Assembly: GCA_002309655.1 (NCBI GenBank)
Contig: DBXM01000008.1
Location: forward strand, 49,462 to 113,461
Source of the DNA: Mageeibacillus sp. UBA1212
GTDB lineage: Bacteria; Bacillota; Clostridia; UBA1212
Direction of reading: 5' to 3'
Length of the DNA stretch: 64,000 nucleotides
The notes under the pieces are model-generated. The model was not told where the DNA came from and searched no databases. It saw only the letters and a program-made list of their open reading frames with translations. A program made the position numbers and the translations under genes. This document shows positions 1 through 8,640 of this stretch, piece by piece. Position 1 is the first letter of the stretch; the number at the start of each line of letters is the position of its first letter.

Positions 1-1
1 C

Positions 2-30
2 TTGCAATCGCGCAATTCATTTTTTATAAT
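2..30 (+). promoter_or_regulatory. Sigma-A type promoter for gdhA
   Basis: A TTGCAA -35 box (2-7) and a perfect TATAAT -10 box (25-30) are separated by 17 bp. Transcription would start near 37 and give a leader of about 105 nt before the gdhA ATG. The leader holds a short hairpin (CCGGC...GCCGG, about 60-75), which I could not assign to a known riboswitch class. Confidence 0.75.
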
Positions 31-142
31 ATAAAATTTATTTCAGAGGGGGCTGTTTCCGGCAAGGTGATGCCGGCAGAGCAACCGTCCGACTAAGGCA
101 ATTACATCTTGACATATTTTGAATATTGTTTTGGAGGCTGTT

Positions 143-1486
143 ATGAACGTTAACGAATATATCGAATCGGTTTTGGCAACGGTTAAAAAGAGAAATCCGG
201 GCGAGGCCGAGTTCTACCAGGCCGTGAGCGAGGTTCTTGATACGCTGAGACCGGTGCTCGAGGCGCATCCCGAGTATCAGAAGGCGGGTCTTATCGAGAG
301 GCTTGTGGAGCCCGAGAAGATTATCAAGTTCCGCGTGCCGTGGGTCGACGACAGCGGCAAGGTTCAGGTGAACCGCGGCTACAGAATTCAGTTCAACAAT
401 GCGATCGGACCCTACAAGGGCGGCCTGAGATTCCGCGACAACGTCACCGAGAGCGTTATCAAGTTCCTCGGTTTCGAGCAGATCTTCAAGAACAGTCTGA
501 CCGGGCTTCCGATCGGCGGCGGCAAGGGCGGCTCCGACTTCGACCCCAAGGGCAAGAGCGACGCGGAGGTTATGCGTTTCTGCCAGAGCTTCATGACTGA
601 GCTCTTCAAGTACATCGGTGCGGACACGGACGTTCCCGCGGGCGACATCGGCGTCGGCGCGAGGGAGATTGGCTTCCTGTACGGCCAGTACAAGCGGCTT
701 ACCGACCTTTACGAAGGCGTTTTGACCGGCAAGGGCCTCACTTACGGCGGCTCGCTGGCGAGAAAAGAGGCGACCGGCTTCGGTCTGTGCTACTTCACCG
801 AAGAGATGCTCAAGGCCAACGGGAAGAGCTTCAAGGGCCATAAGGTGGTCATTTCCGGCTCCGGCAACGTGGCGATTTACGCGGCGGTCAAGGCGACGGC
901 TCTCGGCGGAAAGGTCATTGCGATGTCCGACTCGAACGGTTTTGTTTACGATCCGGACGGCATCGACATCGAGCTCGTGAAGCAAATCAAGGAAGTCAAC
1001 CGCGGACGCATTTCCGAATACGTCAAAGCAAGACCCAACGCGACCTACGGCGACAAGTGCAGCGACATCTGGGGCATCAAGTGCGACATCGCGCTTCCGT
1101 GCGCCACCCAGAATGAAATCAACGGCGAGTCGGCGAAAAAGCTTGTCGAAAACGGCTGCTTCTGCGTCAGTGAAGGCGCCAACATGCCCTCCACGCCCGA
1201 GGCGATCGAGACCTACCAGCAGGCGGGAATTCTCTTCGGGCCTGCCAAAGCGGCCAACGCGGGCGGCGTCGCGACCTCCGCTCTCGAGATGAGCCAGAAC
1301 TCGATGCGGTACTCCTGGACCTTCGAGGAAGTGGACGAGAAGCTCCACGGAATCATGGTCAACATCTTCAAGAACGTCGAGTCGGCGGCGGCGAAGTACG
1401 GCATGCCCGGCAACTACGCTGCGGGCGCGAACATCGCGGGCTTCCTCAAGGTGGCAGACGCTATGATGGCGCAGGGAATCGTTTGA
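143..1486 (+). CDS. gdhA: Glutamate dehydrogenase (NADP-type, hexameric)
   Basis: Cytosolic enzyme that interconverts 2-oxoglutarate plus ammonium and L-glutamate, linking carbon and nitrogen metabolism. The 447-residue length matches the hexameric GdhA subfamily. The N-terminal dimerisation and substrate domain contains PIGGGKGGSDFDP (about 123-135) with the catalytic lysine. A Rossmann motif GSGNVA near residue 243 binds the nicotinamide nucleotide. The start is the ATG at 143, which has GGAGG at 133-137; an in-frame upstream TTG at 119 has no suitable site. The gene is monocistronic, between a consensus promoter and a strong terminator. NADP preference is inferred from subfamily resemblance only. 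Confidence 0.97.
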   Translation: MNVNEYIESVLATVKKRNPGEAEFYQAVSEVLDTLRPVLEAHPEYQKAGLIERLVEPEKIIKFRVPWVDDSGKVQVNRGYRIQFNNAIGPYKGGLRFRDNVTESVIKFLGFEQIFKNSLTGLPIGGGKGGSDFDPKGKSDAEVMRFCQSFMTELFKYIGADTDVPAGDIGVGAREIGFLYGQYKRLTDLYEGVLTGKGLTYGGSLARKEATGFGLCYFTEEMLKANGKSFKGHKVVISGSGNVAIYAAVKATALGGKVIAMSDSNGFVYDPDGIDIELVKQIKEVNRGRISEYVKARPNATYGDKCSDIWGIKCDIALPCATQNEINGESAKKLVENGCFCVSEGANMPSTPEAIETYQQAGILFGPAKAANAGGVATSALEMSQNSMRYSWTFEEVDEKLHGIMVNIFKNVESAAAKYGMPGNYAAGANIAGFLKVADAMMAQGIV

Positions 1487-1539
1487 TTAGGGGCAAAGGA
1501 GATCGTCAATTATGATCTGATCTTCGCATAATGTATAGT

Positions 1540-1570
1540 GCGGCGGAGAGCAATCTCCGCCGCTTTATTA
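1540..1570 (+). terminator. Rho-independent terminator of gdhA
   Basis: A perfect 10-bp stem (1540-1549 with 1554-1563) closes a GCAA tetraloop and is followed by TTTATT. Confidence 0.88.
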
Positions 1571-1590
1571 TGAGAAAACCAATTTTGGAA

Positions 1591-1630
1591 GTGACAAAAA
1601 TGTCACTATGTGGTATAAAAATGTCACTTT
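1591..1630. repeat. Small GTGAC/GTCAC repeat block
   Basis: The stretch contains an inverted repeat GTGAC-AAAAAT-GTCAC (1591-1606) and a second direct copy of AAAAATGTCACT (1617-1628). It lies between two terminators, so it is probably not an operator for either neighbour. Its function is unknown. Confidence 0.45.
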
Positions 1631-1637
1631 GAAAAGC

Positions 1638-1674
1638 GAAGGCGCGGCCCCTTAGATTTTGAGACCGCGCCTTC
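1638..1674 (-). terminator. Terminator between gdhA and the GNAT gene
   Basis: A 10-bp stem GAAGGCGCGG/CCGCGCCTTC (1638-1647 with 1665-1674) lies 23 bp downstream of the minus-strand GNAT stop. T-rich sequence on both sides suggests it can work in both directions. Confidence 0.75.
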
Positions 1675-1696
1675 TTCTTTGCCTATATATAGGTAT

Positions 1697-2341
1697 TTAT
1701 CTCACTACCGAGGAGTGACTGTAGATGTAAAACTCCTCCTGGCTGGGCATCCATTTCTTCTCCTTCGGCGGGAACGTTTTGTCAAACGCCTCGACCGCTT
1801 CGGTGTCCTCGCAGCAGTCGGCCGCGGTGCTCGGAATGAACATCCACTTCCTGCCGTCGAGAGCGCCCGGAACGAGCTCGCACACCAGAAGCGCTGTCGG
1901 GAAGTTCCCGTAGGCAAAGCAACTGACGTTCTTCTTTTTGCAGCTGACAAAGCCGCGGCTGACGTAGTTGCCCGGGTTCCCGAAGTTGATATTCACGTCG
2001 TAGCCCATCTTCCTGGCGACGTCGAACGAGTGCTCGATGAGGAGCTTGCCGAGCCTCCGCCGCTGAAATTCCGGCGCCACACACAGGGGTCCGAACGACA
2101 CGATCTCTTTTCTGAAACCGTTCTCGTCCTCAAGCCACGCCTTCGTGTACATTATGCTGCCGATGATCCTGCCGCCGTCTTCGAGCACGAAATCCAGCTC
2201 GGGAATGAAGTCCGGGTGGCTGCGCATCATATGCACGTAGTAGTGTTCGTCGGCGCCCGGTTTGTAGACGTTCCAGAACGCCTCGCGGGTCAGCTCTTCC
2301 ACAGCCCTGTAGTCTTTTTCGGTCTCAAGTCGTATAGTCAT
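1697..2341 (-). CDS. GNAT-family N-acetyltransferase
   Basis: Predicted cytosolic acetyl-CoA-dependent acetyltransferase of 214 residues; the substrate cannot be told. The fold is marked by an N-terminal R-x-E-x3-D start (MTIRLETEKDY) and by the acetyl-CoA pyrophosphate-binding motif QRRRLGK at about 93-99, followed by the usual helix. The C-terminal half, with NFGNPGNYVSRGF, matches the G-N-P-x-Y-Y-x-x-x-G-F region common in clostridial GNATs. The start at 2341 has AGGAG a few bases upstream; the frame remains open to 2530 but overlaps tadA. It lies 22 bp downstream of tadA and is probably cotranscribed. Confidence 0.85.
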   Translation of the reverse strand: MTIRLETEKDYRAVEELTREAFWNVYKPGADEHYYVHMMRSHPDFIPELDFVLEDGGRIIGSIMYTKAWLEDENGFRKEIVSFGPLCVAPEFQRRRLGKLLIEHSFDVARKMGYDVNINFGNPGNYVSRGFVSCKKKNVSCFAYGNFPTALLVCELVPGALDGRKWMFIPSTAADCCEDTEAVEAFDKTFPPKEKKWMPSQEEFYIYSHSSVVR

Positions 2342-2363
2342 TTCAAATCTCCTATAAGTAATC

Positions 2364-2774
2364 TTACCGCTCCGCGGAGTCGCGAATTTCCGCAAAAAAG
2401 TCTCCGAGCAAAGCGGCGCATTCGTTTTCGAGAATCCCCCCGAGGCAGGGAACGCGGCACGCTCCGTTAGAACCGGAAGGTCTTCTCGCGCCGTAGAAAA
2501 CACTTTTGATGCCGGCGGATTCGATGGCACCGAGGCACATCGGGCAGGGCTCCAGAGTCACGTAGAGCGTGCAGTCCGAAAGGTTCAGCGAGCCGCGCTT
2601 TTCGGCGGCTTCGTTTATCGCGAGAATTTCAGCGTGGCCGTGAACGAGGAGCGACTTCCCGGGAAGGTTGCGGGCGCGCGAAATAATGTTCCCGCTGCCG
2701 TCAGTGATCACGCACCCGACGGGAACTCCGTTTTCCGCCGCCGCTTTTTTTGCCTCGGCCAGGGCTTCGTTCAT
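2364..2774 (-). CDS. tadA: tRNA-specific adenosine deaminase family (TadA-like)
   Basis: Zinc-dependent nucleoside deaminase that would convert A34 of tRNA-Arg(ACG) to inosine for wobble decoding. The catalytic HAE (residues 47-49) and PCPMC zinc ligands (76-80) are intact, spaced as in the CMP/dCMP deaminase superfamily. At 136 residues it is shorter than the usual 150-160, and the C-terminus (GSNGACRVPCLGG) is not typical of TadA. A cytosine or guanine deaminase role is therefore an alternative. The start at 2774 is chosen because homology begins there; the ribosome-binding site (AAAGAAG) is weak. It is first in a two-gene operon with the GNAT gene. Confidence 0.8.
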   Translation of the reverse strand: MNEALAEAKKAAAENGVPVGCVITDGSGNIISRARNLPGKSLLVHGHAEILAINEAAEKRGSLNLSDCTLYVTLEPCPMCLGAIESAGIKSVFYGARRPSGSNGACRVPCLGGILENECAALLGDFFAEIRDSAER

Positions 2775-3061
2775 ATTTGTTGTCACTTCTTTAAAACTGC
2801 AATCAGTAATCAATCTAAATTCTCTTTCTGCCGGGTTTTTCCGCCGCAAAGGCGGCATTTCAGCATTTTTTCAGAGACAGGGGCGATAATAAAACGCGCG
2901 ATTGCGTACGTACGCGGGTCTATATAAATAAAACGCTTTTCGGAACCGCGAAAAAATGATACAATTCCTACTGCCCCGTGTGTGATTATAACAAAGCGGG
3001 GCGCGGGCCGCAAGCCCATGATTTTGAGAGTTGTTTACGAAAGCAGGTTACGGAGGCGGAA
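2775..3061. other. Divergent intergenic region tadA/mazG
   Basis: No gene was seen in these 287 bases. A plausible -10 box TACAAT near 2959 could serve mazG, but its -35 is poor. A GCCCCG...CGGGGC hairpin (about 2971-3002) would lie in the mazG leader. Confidence 0.4.
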
Positions 3062-3769
3062 ATGCTCGAGATTCCGAAGAAGAAAAACGGTGTCAAATAC
3101 GATATGGAGGAGCTTCGCGAGATAGTCGAGAAGCTGAGAGGACCGGGCGGCTGTCCGTGGGACCGCGAACAGACCCACTATTCCCTTATCAAGCCGATGA
3201 TCGAGGAGGCGTACGAGGCGGTCGACGCGATCGAAAAGAACGACGTGACGAAAATGACGGAGGAGTTCGGCGACGTGCTTCTGCAGGTGCTTTTTCACGC
3301 GTCGGTGGGCAGGCAAAACGGCGAGTTCGACCTGGAAGACATTACCGACAGGTGCGCCCGGAAGATGCTCTCGCGGCACACGCACATTTTCGGAACGCAG
3401 CACGCCGACAATCCGGCCGAGGCGCTGGCCAACTGGGAGGCCGCCAAGATCAAAGAGAAGGGGTTCACGAGCCTTTACCAGGACCTCTGCGACATTCCCG
3501 AGGTGTTCCCGGCGCTGATGCGGGCGCAGAAGGCGGCGAAGAAGATCAGGAAAGCGGGAGATTCCTGCGCGGACGCCAATGCGTTTGGCGGAGAAAACTG
3601 CTGCGGAGAAAACGGCTCATTTCCCGGAAATATCGACTATTCCGACGAAAAGCAGGTCGGCAGACTTTTGTTCGAGATCTGCAGGAGGGCGGAGGAGAAC
3701 GGCGTGGAATGCGAGCTCGCGCTCAAGAGAGAGACGGACGGCGTGATCCGTTCGAAAAAGGAGAACTGA
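3062..3769 (+). CDS. mazG: Nucleoside triphosphate pyrophosphohydrolase MazG
   Basis: House-cleaning enzyme that hydrolyses (d)NTPs to NMP and pyrophosphate. The N-terminal MazG domain is complete: CPWDREQTH (31-39), EEAYE (48-52) and EEFGD (67-71) give the magnesium-binding EExxE...ExxD set. The C-terminal half aligns with the second MazG repeat, but its acidic residues are lost (KQVGR where EELGD is expected), so only the first domain can be catalytic. The start at 3062 has GGAGG at 3050-3054. The order mazG-rqcP matches the yabN-yabO pair of Bacillus. Confidence 0.93.
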   Translation: MLEIPKKKNGVKYDMEELREIVEKLRGPGGCPWDREQTHYSLIKPMIEEAYEAVDAIEKNDVTKMTEEFGDVLLQVLFHASVGRQNGEFDLEDITDRCARKMLSRHTHIFGTQHADNPAEALANWEAAKIKEKGFTSLYQDLCDIPEVFPALMRAQKAAKKIRKAGDSCADANAFGGENCCGENGSFPGNIDYSDEKQVGRLLFEICRRAEENGVECELALKRETDGVIRSKKEN

Positions 3770-3770
3770 A

Positions 3771-4010
3771 ATGAGAATTGACAAATTTCTCAAGGTTTCG
3801 CGCGTGATCAAGCGCAGAACGGTCGCCAACGAGGCGGCGGACGGCGGCAGGGTCAGCGTGAACGGCAGGCAGGTCAAGGCGAGCTACGACGTGAAAGTCG
3901 GCGACGTTGTCGAGATAGCGTTCGCGAACGGACCGGTGAAATTCAGAGTGAAGAGCATTTCCGAGACCGTCAAAAAGGCGGACGCGCAGGAGATGTACGA
4001 GTTGCTGTAA
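3771..4010 (+). CDS. rqcP: S4-domain RNA-binding protein RqcP (YabO)
   Basis: A 79-residue single S4-domain protein that starts MRIDKFLKVSRVIKRRT, the typical alpha-L RNA-binding helix, followed by NEAADGGRVSVNGRQVK. In Firmicutes, RqcP binds the 50S subunit with RqcH and P-site tRNA and supports C-terminal Ala-tailing in ribosome quality control. It begins one base after the mazG stop and has AAAGGAG upstream. Both the coupling to mazG and the length fit RqcP better than the longer Hsp15 (HslR) of proteobacteria. Confidence 0.9.
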   Translation: MRIDKFLKVSRVIKRRTVANEAADGGRVSVNGRQVKASYDVKVGDVVEIAFANGPVKFRVKSISETVKKADAQEMYELL

Positions 4011-4070
4011 TTCAGGCAGGCGCTTGGCGGCGCAGTTCACAAGGCCGCCGGACGAAGAAAGGAAGATCAG

Positions 4071-5528
4071 ATGAACAAATTCTTGAAAGTGATTTCGGTG
4101 CTTCTCTGCGCCGTGATGTTTGCGGCGCTTTTTGCCGCGTGCGACAACGGAAACGACCCGTCGAATCAGACCGATGTACCCGCTGCCACCGCCACGCCGG
4201 AACCCGTTTCAGACGAGCCGGAGTCGACGCTTGTGATTGCGAAAACGGGCGGCGAACCGGTCTACGAGAGCGAATTTTACTATTTCCTCTATCAAGGACT
4301 CAGGGAAATCTACTACAAAGAGGGCAAGATCTACGACGAAAACCTGACCGACGAAGAGAACCTCGCGAACATGAAGGCGTTTTTCTGCTCCGAGGACGAA
4401 GAGGGCGTCACCTATTTAAGGCGCGCCGCGGACCGCACGATGGAGGTTGCGCAGGGCTTCAAAGTTGCCTATATTTTGGGAAAAGAAGCAAGTGAGAAAG
4501 AGGGCTCCGGGTACAAGATCTCCGAGGAGGAGCTGGCGCAGATTCTCGAGTACATCGACAGTGAGGCGGACTACGGCGCAAGTCTTTACGGCTGCACCCG
4601 CGACGAGTACTTCACGTACGTCTACGGAATGAGCGTGAACGACGCGAAGCGCTACACCCGCCAGCAGATGTACGCGGAGATGCACGAGACGGCCTGGTCG
4701 GACGAGAACAACTACTCGTTTACGTTGGAGCTTCCCGAAGAGCCGGAGAAGCCGACCGAACCTTCCAAGCCTGCCGACGACGCCGACGAGGAGACGAAAG
4801 CAAAGTACGAGACCGACCTTGCCGAGTACAACACGAAAAAGGCCGAGTACGACACGAAATACGCCGAATACCAGACAAAACTCACCGAATACGAGGCGGC
4901 TTTCGACGAGTACATGGAGAAATTCCGGCCCGAATACGACGCCGATCCCGACGCCTACCGCATTAAAACCATCCGCTATCTGGTCCTTTCAAAGCTTGAC
5001 GACGACGGCAACCCGCTCTCCGAATCGGCCTGCGCCGAGAAGAGAAAGAACGCGGAGTCGTACGTGAAGCTGGTGGAGGACGGACATGCATTCGAGAACA
5101 TCGTGAAGGGCTTCTCAGAGTCCGAAACGGTCTCGTCCGACCTGGGTCTCGTCGACGTGAACTTCTACAACGGCGAGGCGGGTTCGCTCTCCTCCGCGGC
5201 GATCGACTGGGTGCACGAAGCGGACGCGCTTTCGGAAAAACCGGAAATAATCGAATCCGATAGAGAAATCACCGTGATAATGGTGATCGGCATCACCGAC
5301 TTCGACCAGACGGTGGGCCTGATCAGCGACCCCGACAACACCAGCGTGGACAACGTGCGCGGGAACGTGCAGTATTCGATGCTCGCGCGCCTCTACAACG
5401 AGGAAATTGAAGCGAGAATGAAGGACGAGCGTTTTGCGCTGACCGACGTGAATGAAGAGCGGATGATGGAACTGGCGACGAGTTATCTCGAGTTCGAGGA
5501 CAACGGACCGGGCGGCAGCGCGCAGTGA
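4071..5528 (+). CDS. Secreted lipoprotein, SurA/PrsA-like foldase
   Basis: A lipoprotein signal peptide (hydrophobic segment about 6-22, lipobox LFAAC with Cys24) is followed by a low-complexity linker. A SurA_N-like segment (AKTGGEPVYESEFYYFLYQG...) comes next. The C-terminal part (about 295-420) resembles a divergent parvulin domain: IKTIRYLVLSKLDDDGN, then a YVKLVEDGHAFENIVKGFSE-like region and SDLGLVDV. The two halves are separated by a charged segment of about 245-285 with tyrosine every seven residues, probably a coiled coil. The likely role is chaperone or prolyl isomerase for exported proteins. Catalytic parvulin residues could not be confirmed. It is followed by a strong terminator. 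Confidence 0.75.
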   Translation: MNKFLKVISVLLCAVMFAALFAACDNGNDPSNQTDVPAATATPEPVSDEPESTLVIAKTGGEPVYESEFYYFLYQGLREIYYKEGKIYDENLTDEENLANMKAFFCSEDEEGVTYLRRAADRTMEVAQGFKVAYILGKEASEKEGSGYKISEEELAQILEYIDSEADYGASLYGCTRDEYFTYVYGMSVNDAKRYTRQQMYAEMHETAWSDENNYSFTLELPEEPEKPTEPSKPADDADEETKAKYETDLAEYNTKKAEYDTKYAEYQTKLTEYEAAFDEYMEKFRPEYDADPDAYRIKTIRYLVLSKLDDDGNPLSESACAEKRKNAESYVKLVEDGHAFENIVKGFSESETVSSDLGLVDVNFYNGEAGSLSSAAIDWVHEADALSEKPEIIESDREITVIMVIGITDFDQTVGLISDPDNTSVDNVRGNVQYSMLARLYNEEIEARMKDERFALTDVNEERMMELATSYLEFEDNGPGGSAQ

Positions 5529-5563
5529 CGCTTTATTGAAGGCTAATTTTTAAATAGGGGGAA

Positions 5564-5610
5564 CCGGGGCGGCGCGGTTGAGTTTAAGAGGCCGCCCCGG
5601 CTCTTTTTAT
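5564..5610 (+). terminator. Rho-independent terminator
   Basis: A 10-bp GC stem (5564-5573 with 5591-5600) is followed by CTCTTTTTAT. It separates the lipoprotein gene from ttcA and argues against any ttcA start upstream of 5610. Confidence 0.88.
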
Positions 5611-5766
5611 AGAAAGAGACTGACGGCCGTTCCAAGACGCTTGGTGCGTTGGTTTTCGCTTGAAAAACGGGGCTCTGCGGTGGTAAAATATTATGAGGAA
5701 ATATGCCCGGATCAAAGCGCAGCCGCAGGTATGGCTGCGACTCATTTCCGGGGAAAGAGGCAGAGC

Positions 5767-6660
5767 GTGGATGATCTTCTCGAAATGAATATCGCGGAGC
5801 AGGTTCAGACCGCGGAAACGCTTTCGGGAGACGCTACAGCAGTGCTTTCGGGAGAGGACGCCGAAAAGGAGGCGAAGCTTCTCGACGCCAAGCGCAAGCA
5901 GTCGCTTCAGCACATTCTGAGCCTTGTCAGGAAAGCGGTCCAGGACTACGACCTGATCGGCGAGGGTGACAGGGTCTGCGTGGGCATTTCAGGCGGCAAG
6001 GACAGCGTGGCGCTTCTTTCCGCGCTGGCGGCGCTGAGGCGCTTTTACCCGAAAAAGTTCGAGCTTCGCGCGATGACGGTCGCTATGGGATTCCCGGAAA
6101 TGGACTTCTCGGAGATTGCCGCCTATTGCAAATCGCTGGACGTTCCTTACGACGTTATCGAGACCCACATAAAAGAGATCGTTTTCGACCTGAGGGACGA
6201 GAAAAATCCGTGCGCGCTGTGCGCAAATCTCCGCAGGGGGGCGCTCAACGACAGTGCGGCAAAAGCGGGTTGCAACGTGGTCGCGCTGGGACACCACCGG
6301 AACGACGTCGTCGAGACCGCGTTCCTGAGCCTTTCATATGAGGGGCGGTTCTACTGCTTCATGCCCAAGACGTACCTCGAGCGCTGCGGCGTTACGGTCA
6401 TCAGACCGATGATCTACGTTGACGAGAGCGACATTCGCGCTTTTAGGCGGCTCGAGAACTACCCGGTCGTCGCGAACCCGTGCCCGATGGACCTTGCCAG
6501 CAAGCGGAGCGACGTCAAGAAGATTCTGGACGAACTGAACGCCGGAAACCGCTTCTTCCGCGAGAACGTTTTCGGGGCGGTCAAGCGGGGAATCTGGAAG
6601 GAGCAGGAGGTTCCGCAGCCGGACAGAAGGCGGAAAAAAGAGGAAAAAGCCGGAAAATAG
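5767..6660 (+). CDS. ttcA: TtcA-like tRNA 2-thiolation ATPase
   Basis: N-type ATP pyrophosphatase predicted to thiolate cytidine 32 of tRNA using an Fe-S cluster. The PP-loop SGGKDS is at about 75-80. The CxxC of NPCALC (about 148-151) and a later cysteine (NPCP, about 239) correspond to the cluster ligands of TtcA. The frame is open from 5578, but that start lies inside a terminator. The GTG at 5767, preceded by AAAGAGG, gives a 297-residue protein of normal family length. Related PP-loop enzymes could have another tRNA target. Confidence 0.85.
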   Translation: MDDLLEMNIAEQVQTAETLSGDATAVLSGEDAEKEAKLLDAKRKQSLQHILSLVRKAVQDYDLIGEGDRVCVGISGGKDSVALLSALAALRRFYPKKFELRAMTVAMGFPEMDFSEIAAYCKSLDVPYDVIETHIKEIVFDLRDEKNPCALCANLRRGALNDSAAKAGCNVVALGHHRNDVVETAFLSLSYEGRFYCFMPKTYLERCGVTVIRPMIYVDESDIRAFRRLENYPVVANPCPMDLASKRSDVKKILDELNAGNRFFRENVFGAVKRGIWKEQEVPQPDRRRKKEEKAGK

Positions 6661-6731
6661 CGGGAAAAGCCGGAAATTAACGGAAAATAATTGCCGGAAA
6701 CGGTTTGAACTGAAAGAACTACGGAAAACAT

Positions 6732-8597
6732 ATGCCGGAAAAAATCTACGGAAACACTAATTCAATAAGGAAGGCGCTTCTCGACTACCTCGAGAGCTTT
6801 GTCGGCAACGTGTACGGACCGGGGGAGTTCCTTCCCGGTGAGATTCTCGACATGCTCGTGACTGCGACTGCTTCGGCGGGAGTGGAGTTCGCGGTGTTCA
6901 TGGACCGCAGGAACCGCGTGGAGGCGATCAGCGTCGGCAATCCGGAGAGCGTTACGCTTGAGGGCTTCGAGGACGCGCGCAGGGGCGAAAAGAGGCTTTC
7001 GGGCATCAGGCTCTGGCACACGCACCCGAACGGGACTTCGACGCCGTCCGACGTGGACATCAGCTCAATGCAGGTTTCAAGGCTGGACGCGTGCGGCGTT
7101 GTGGGCGTGAACTGCGAAGAGGAACGCGCCACGGGGCTGACGGTAACGCTTCCGAGGCGTGACGAAGAAGGGCTTTTTACAGAGCACGAGACGGTGGGGC
7201 CGGTTCCCGTGTGGAGGACAGGCGAGTTCGACAGCCTTTTCGACGAGATTCTCGAAATCGACGGCGAGGCGGCGGATTTTGCCTCGGAATCGGTAAAAAA
7301 CGAACGTGAACGCGCCATCGTGTGCGGCGTGATTCTGCCTAAGGACGAGTTCCTGCGCGGAAGCGACGCGCCCCTTGCCGAACTGATCGAGCTTGCAGAC
7401 ACCGCCGGCGCCGACACGGTCGCGGAATACCCGCAGAGAAGGCCCTCGCCGGATGCCCGCTACTATATAGGAAAAGGCCTCGCGCAGGAAATTTCGCTCA
7501 AACGCCAGGCGCTGAACGCCACGCTTCTCATTGCCGACGACGAGCTGAGCGCGGGAACGGTCAGAAACCTGGAGGAGCTCACGGGAATGCGCGTTGTCGA
7601 CAGGACCACGCTGATTCTTGACATTTTCGCCGCGCGCGCAAAGTCGCGTGAAGGCCGCCTGCAGGTCGAACTGGCTCAGCAGAAGTACAGACTTCCCCGC
7701 CTGATCGGCCTCGGAACGTCGCTCTCAAGACTGGGCGGCGGCATCGGCACGAGGGGCCCCGGCGAGAGCAAGCTGACGTCCGACAGGAACCACATCAGGC
7801 GCCGGATCGCGTACCTCGAGGCCGAGCTCAAAAAAGTCGCGGTGAACCGCGGCACGCTCAGAAAGGAGCGCAAAAAGAACGGCATTCCCCAGGTCGCGGT
7901 CGTCGGCTACACCAACGCCGGAAAATCGACCATCGTGAACAAACTCTGCGACAGCGACGTTTTCGCCGAGGACATGCTTTTCGCGACGCTGGACCCCTCC
8001 GTGCGCAAGCTGGTGACCCCTGAAAACCGCGACTTCCTGCTGATCGACACGGTCGGATTCATCAGAAAACTGCCGCACGAGCTCGTTGAGGCCTTCAAAT
8101 CCACGCTTGAGGAGCTGAAATACGCGGACCTGTTGCTCCACGTTATAGACGGCAGTAGTCCGTATGCGGAGGAACAGGCGAAGGTGGTGAACGACCTCAT
8201 TTCCGAACTCGGCGCAGGCAGCAAGCCGATGTACGTGGCGGTCAACAAGATCGACAAGGCGGGGTCGGCGGAAATTGCGGCGGATAACGCGGGTCAGACG
8301 GCCCATAAGACGTTCTATGTGAGCGCCGTTACGGGCGAGGGGATGGACGAACTTCGCGACGCGATCGTGGGATTTTTCAAGGTTTCCGAGAAGATTTTCG
8401 ACGCGGTGATTCCCTACACGGAAGGCTGGGCGCTGTCGTACCTCCACTCGAACGGACAGATCGAAGACGAAGAGTACCGCGGCGACGGCGTGCGCGTGAA
8501 GGGGAAAATCGACGATACGATGTGGAAGAAGGAGCTCGAGGCGTTCCTTGTTGAAGCGGGGCGCGGGGCGGAAAATATCGACGGTACTGAAGAATAA
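6732..8597 (+). CDS. hflX: Ribosome-associated GTPase HflX with JAMM-like N-domain
   Basis: HflX binds the 50S subunit and splits stalled or hibernating ribosomes. The HflX domain (about 225-390) includes RLPRLIGLGTSLSRLGGGIGTRGPGE, and the GTPase domain has G1 GYTNAGKST (about 391-399), G3 DTVGF and NKID. At 621 residues it is about 200 longer than E. coli HflX. The extra N-terminus contains H96-T-H98-x7-S106-x2-D109, an exact HxHx7SxxD JAMM metal-binding signature, in a RadC-like setting. Such extensions are recalled from clostridial HflX proteins. Whether this domain is catalytic is unknown. The ATG at 6732 has GGAAAA upstream. Confidence 0.93.
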   Translation: MPEKIYGNTNSIRKALLDYLESFVGNVYGPGEFLPGEILDMLVTATASAGVEFAVFMDRRNRVEAISVGNPESVTLEGFEDARRGEKRLSGIRLWHTHPNGTSTPSDVDISSMQVSRLDACGVVGVNCEEERATGLTVTLPRRDEEGLFTEHETVGPVPVWRTGEFDSLFDEILEIDGEAADFASESVKNERERAIVCGVILPKDEFLRGSDAPLAELIELADTAGADTVAEYPQRRPSPDARYYIGKGLAQEISLKRQALNATLLIADDELSAGTVRNLEELTGMRVVDRTTLILDIFAARAKSREGRLQVELAQQKYRLPRLIGLGTSLSRLGGGIGTRGPGESKLTSDRNHIRRRIAYLEAELKKVAVNRGTLRKERKKNGIPQVAVVGYTNAGKSTIVNKLCDSDVFAEDMLFATLDPSVRKLVTPENRDFLLIDTVGFIRKLPHELVEAFKSTLEELKYADLLLHVIDGSSPYAEEQAKVVNDLISELGAGSKPMYVAVNKIDKAGSAEIAADNAGQTAHKTFYVSAVTGEGMDELRDAIVGFFKVSEKIFDAVIPYTEGWALSYLHSNGQIEDEEYRGDGVRVKGKIDDTMWKKELEAFLVEAGRGAENIDGTEE

Positions 8598-8640
8598 ACG
8601 GCTGACTGATAAACGGCTGACGGCCGGAGAAAGGAAAAGA

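Noticed and set aside
31..142. Known riboswitch upstream of gdhA
   Set aside because: The leader does not show the conserved cores of the glutamine, SAM, glycine or fluoride classes as I know them.
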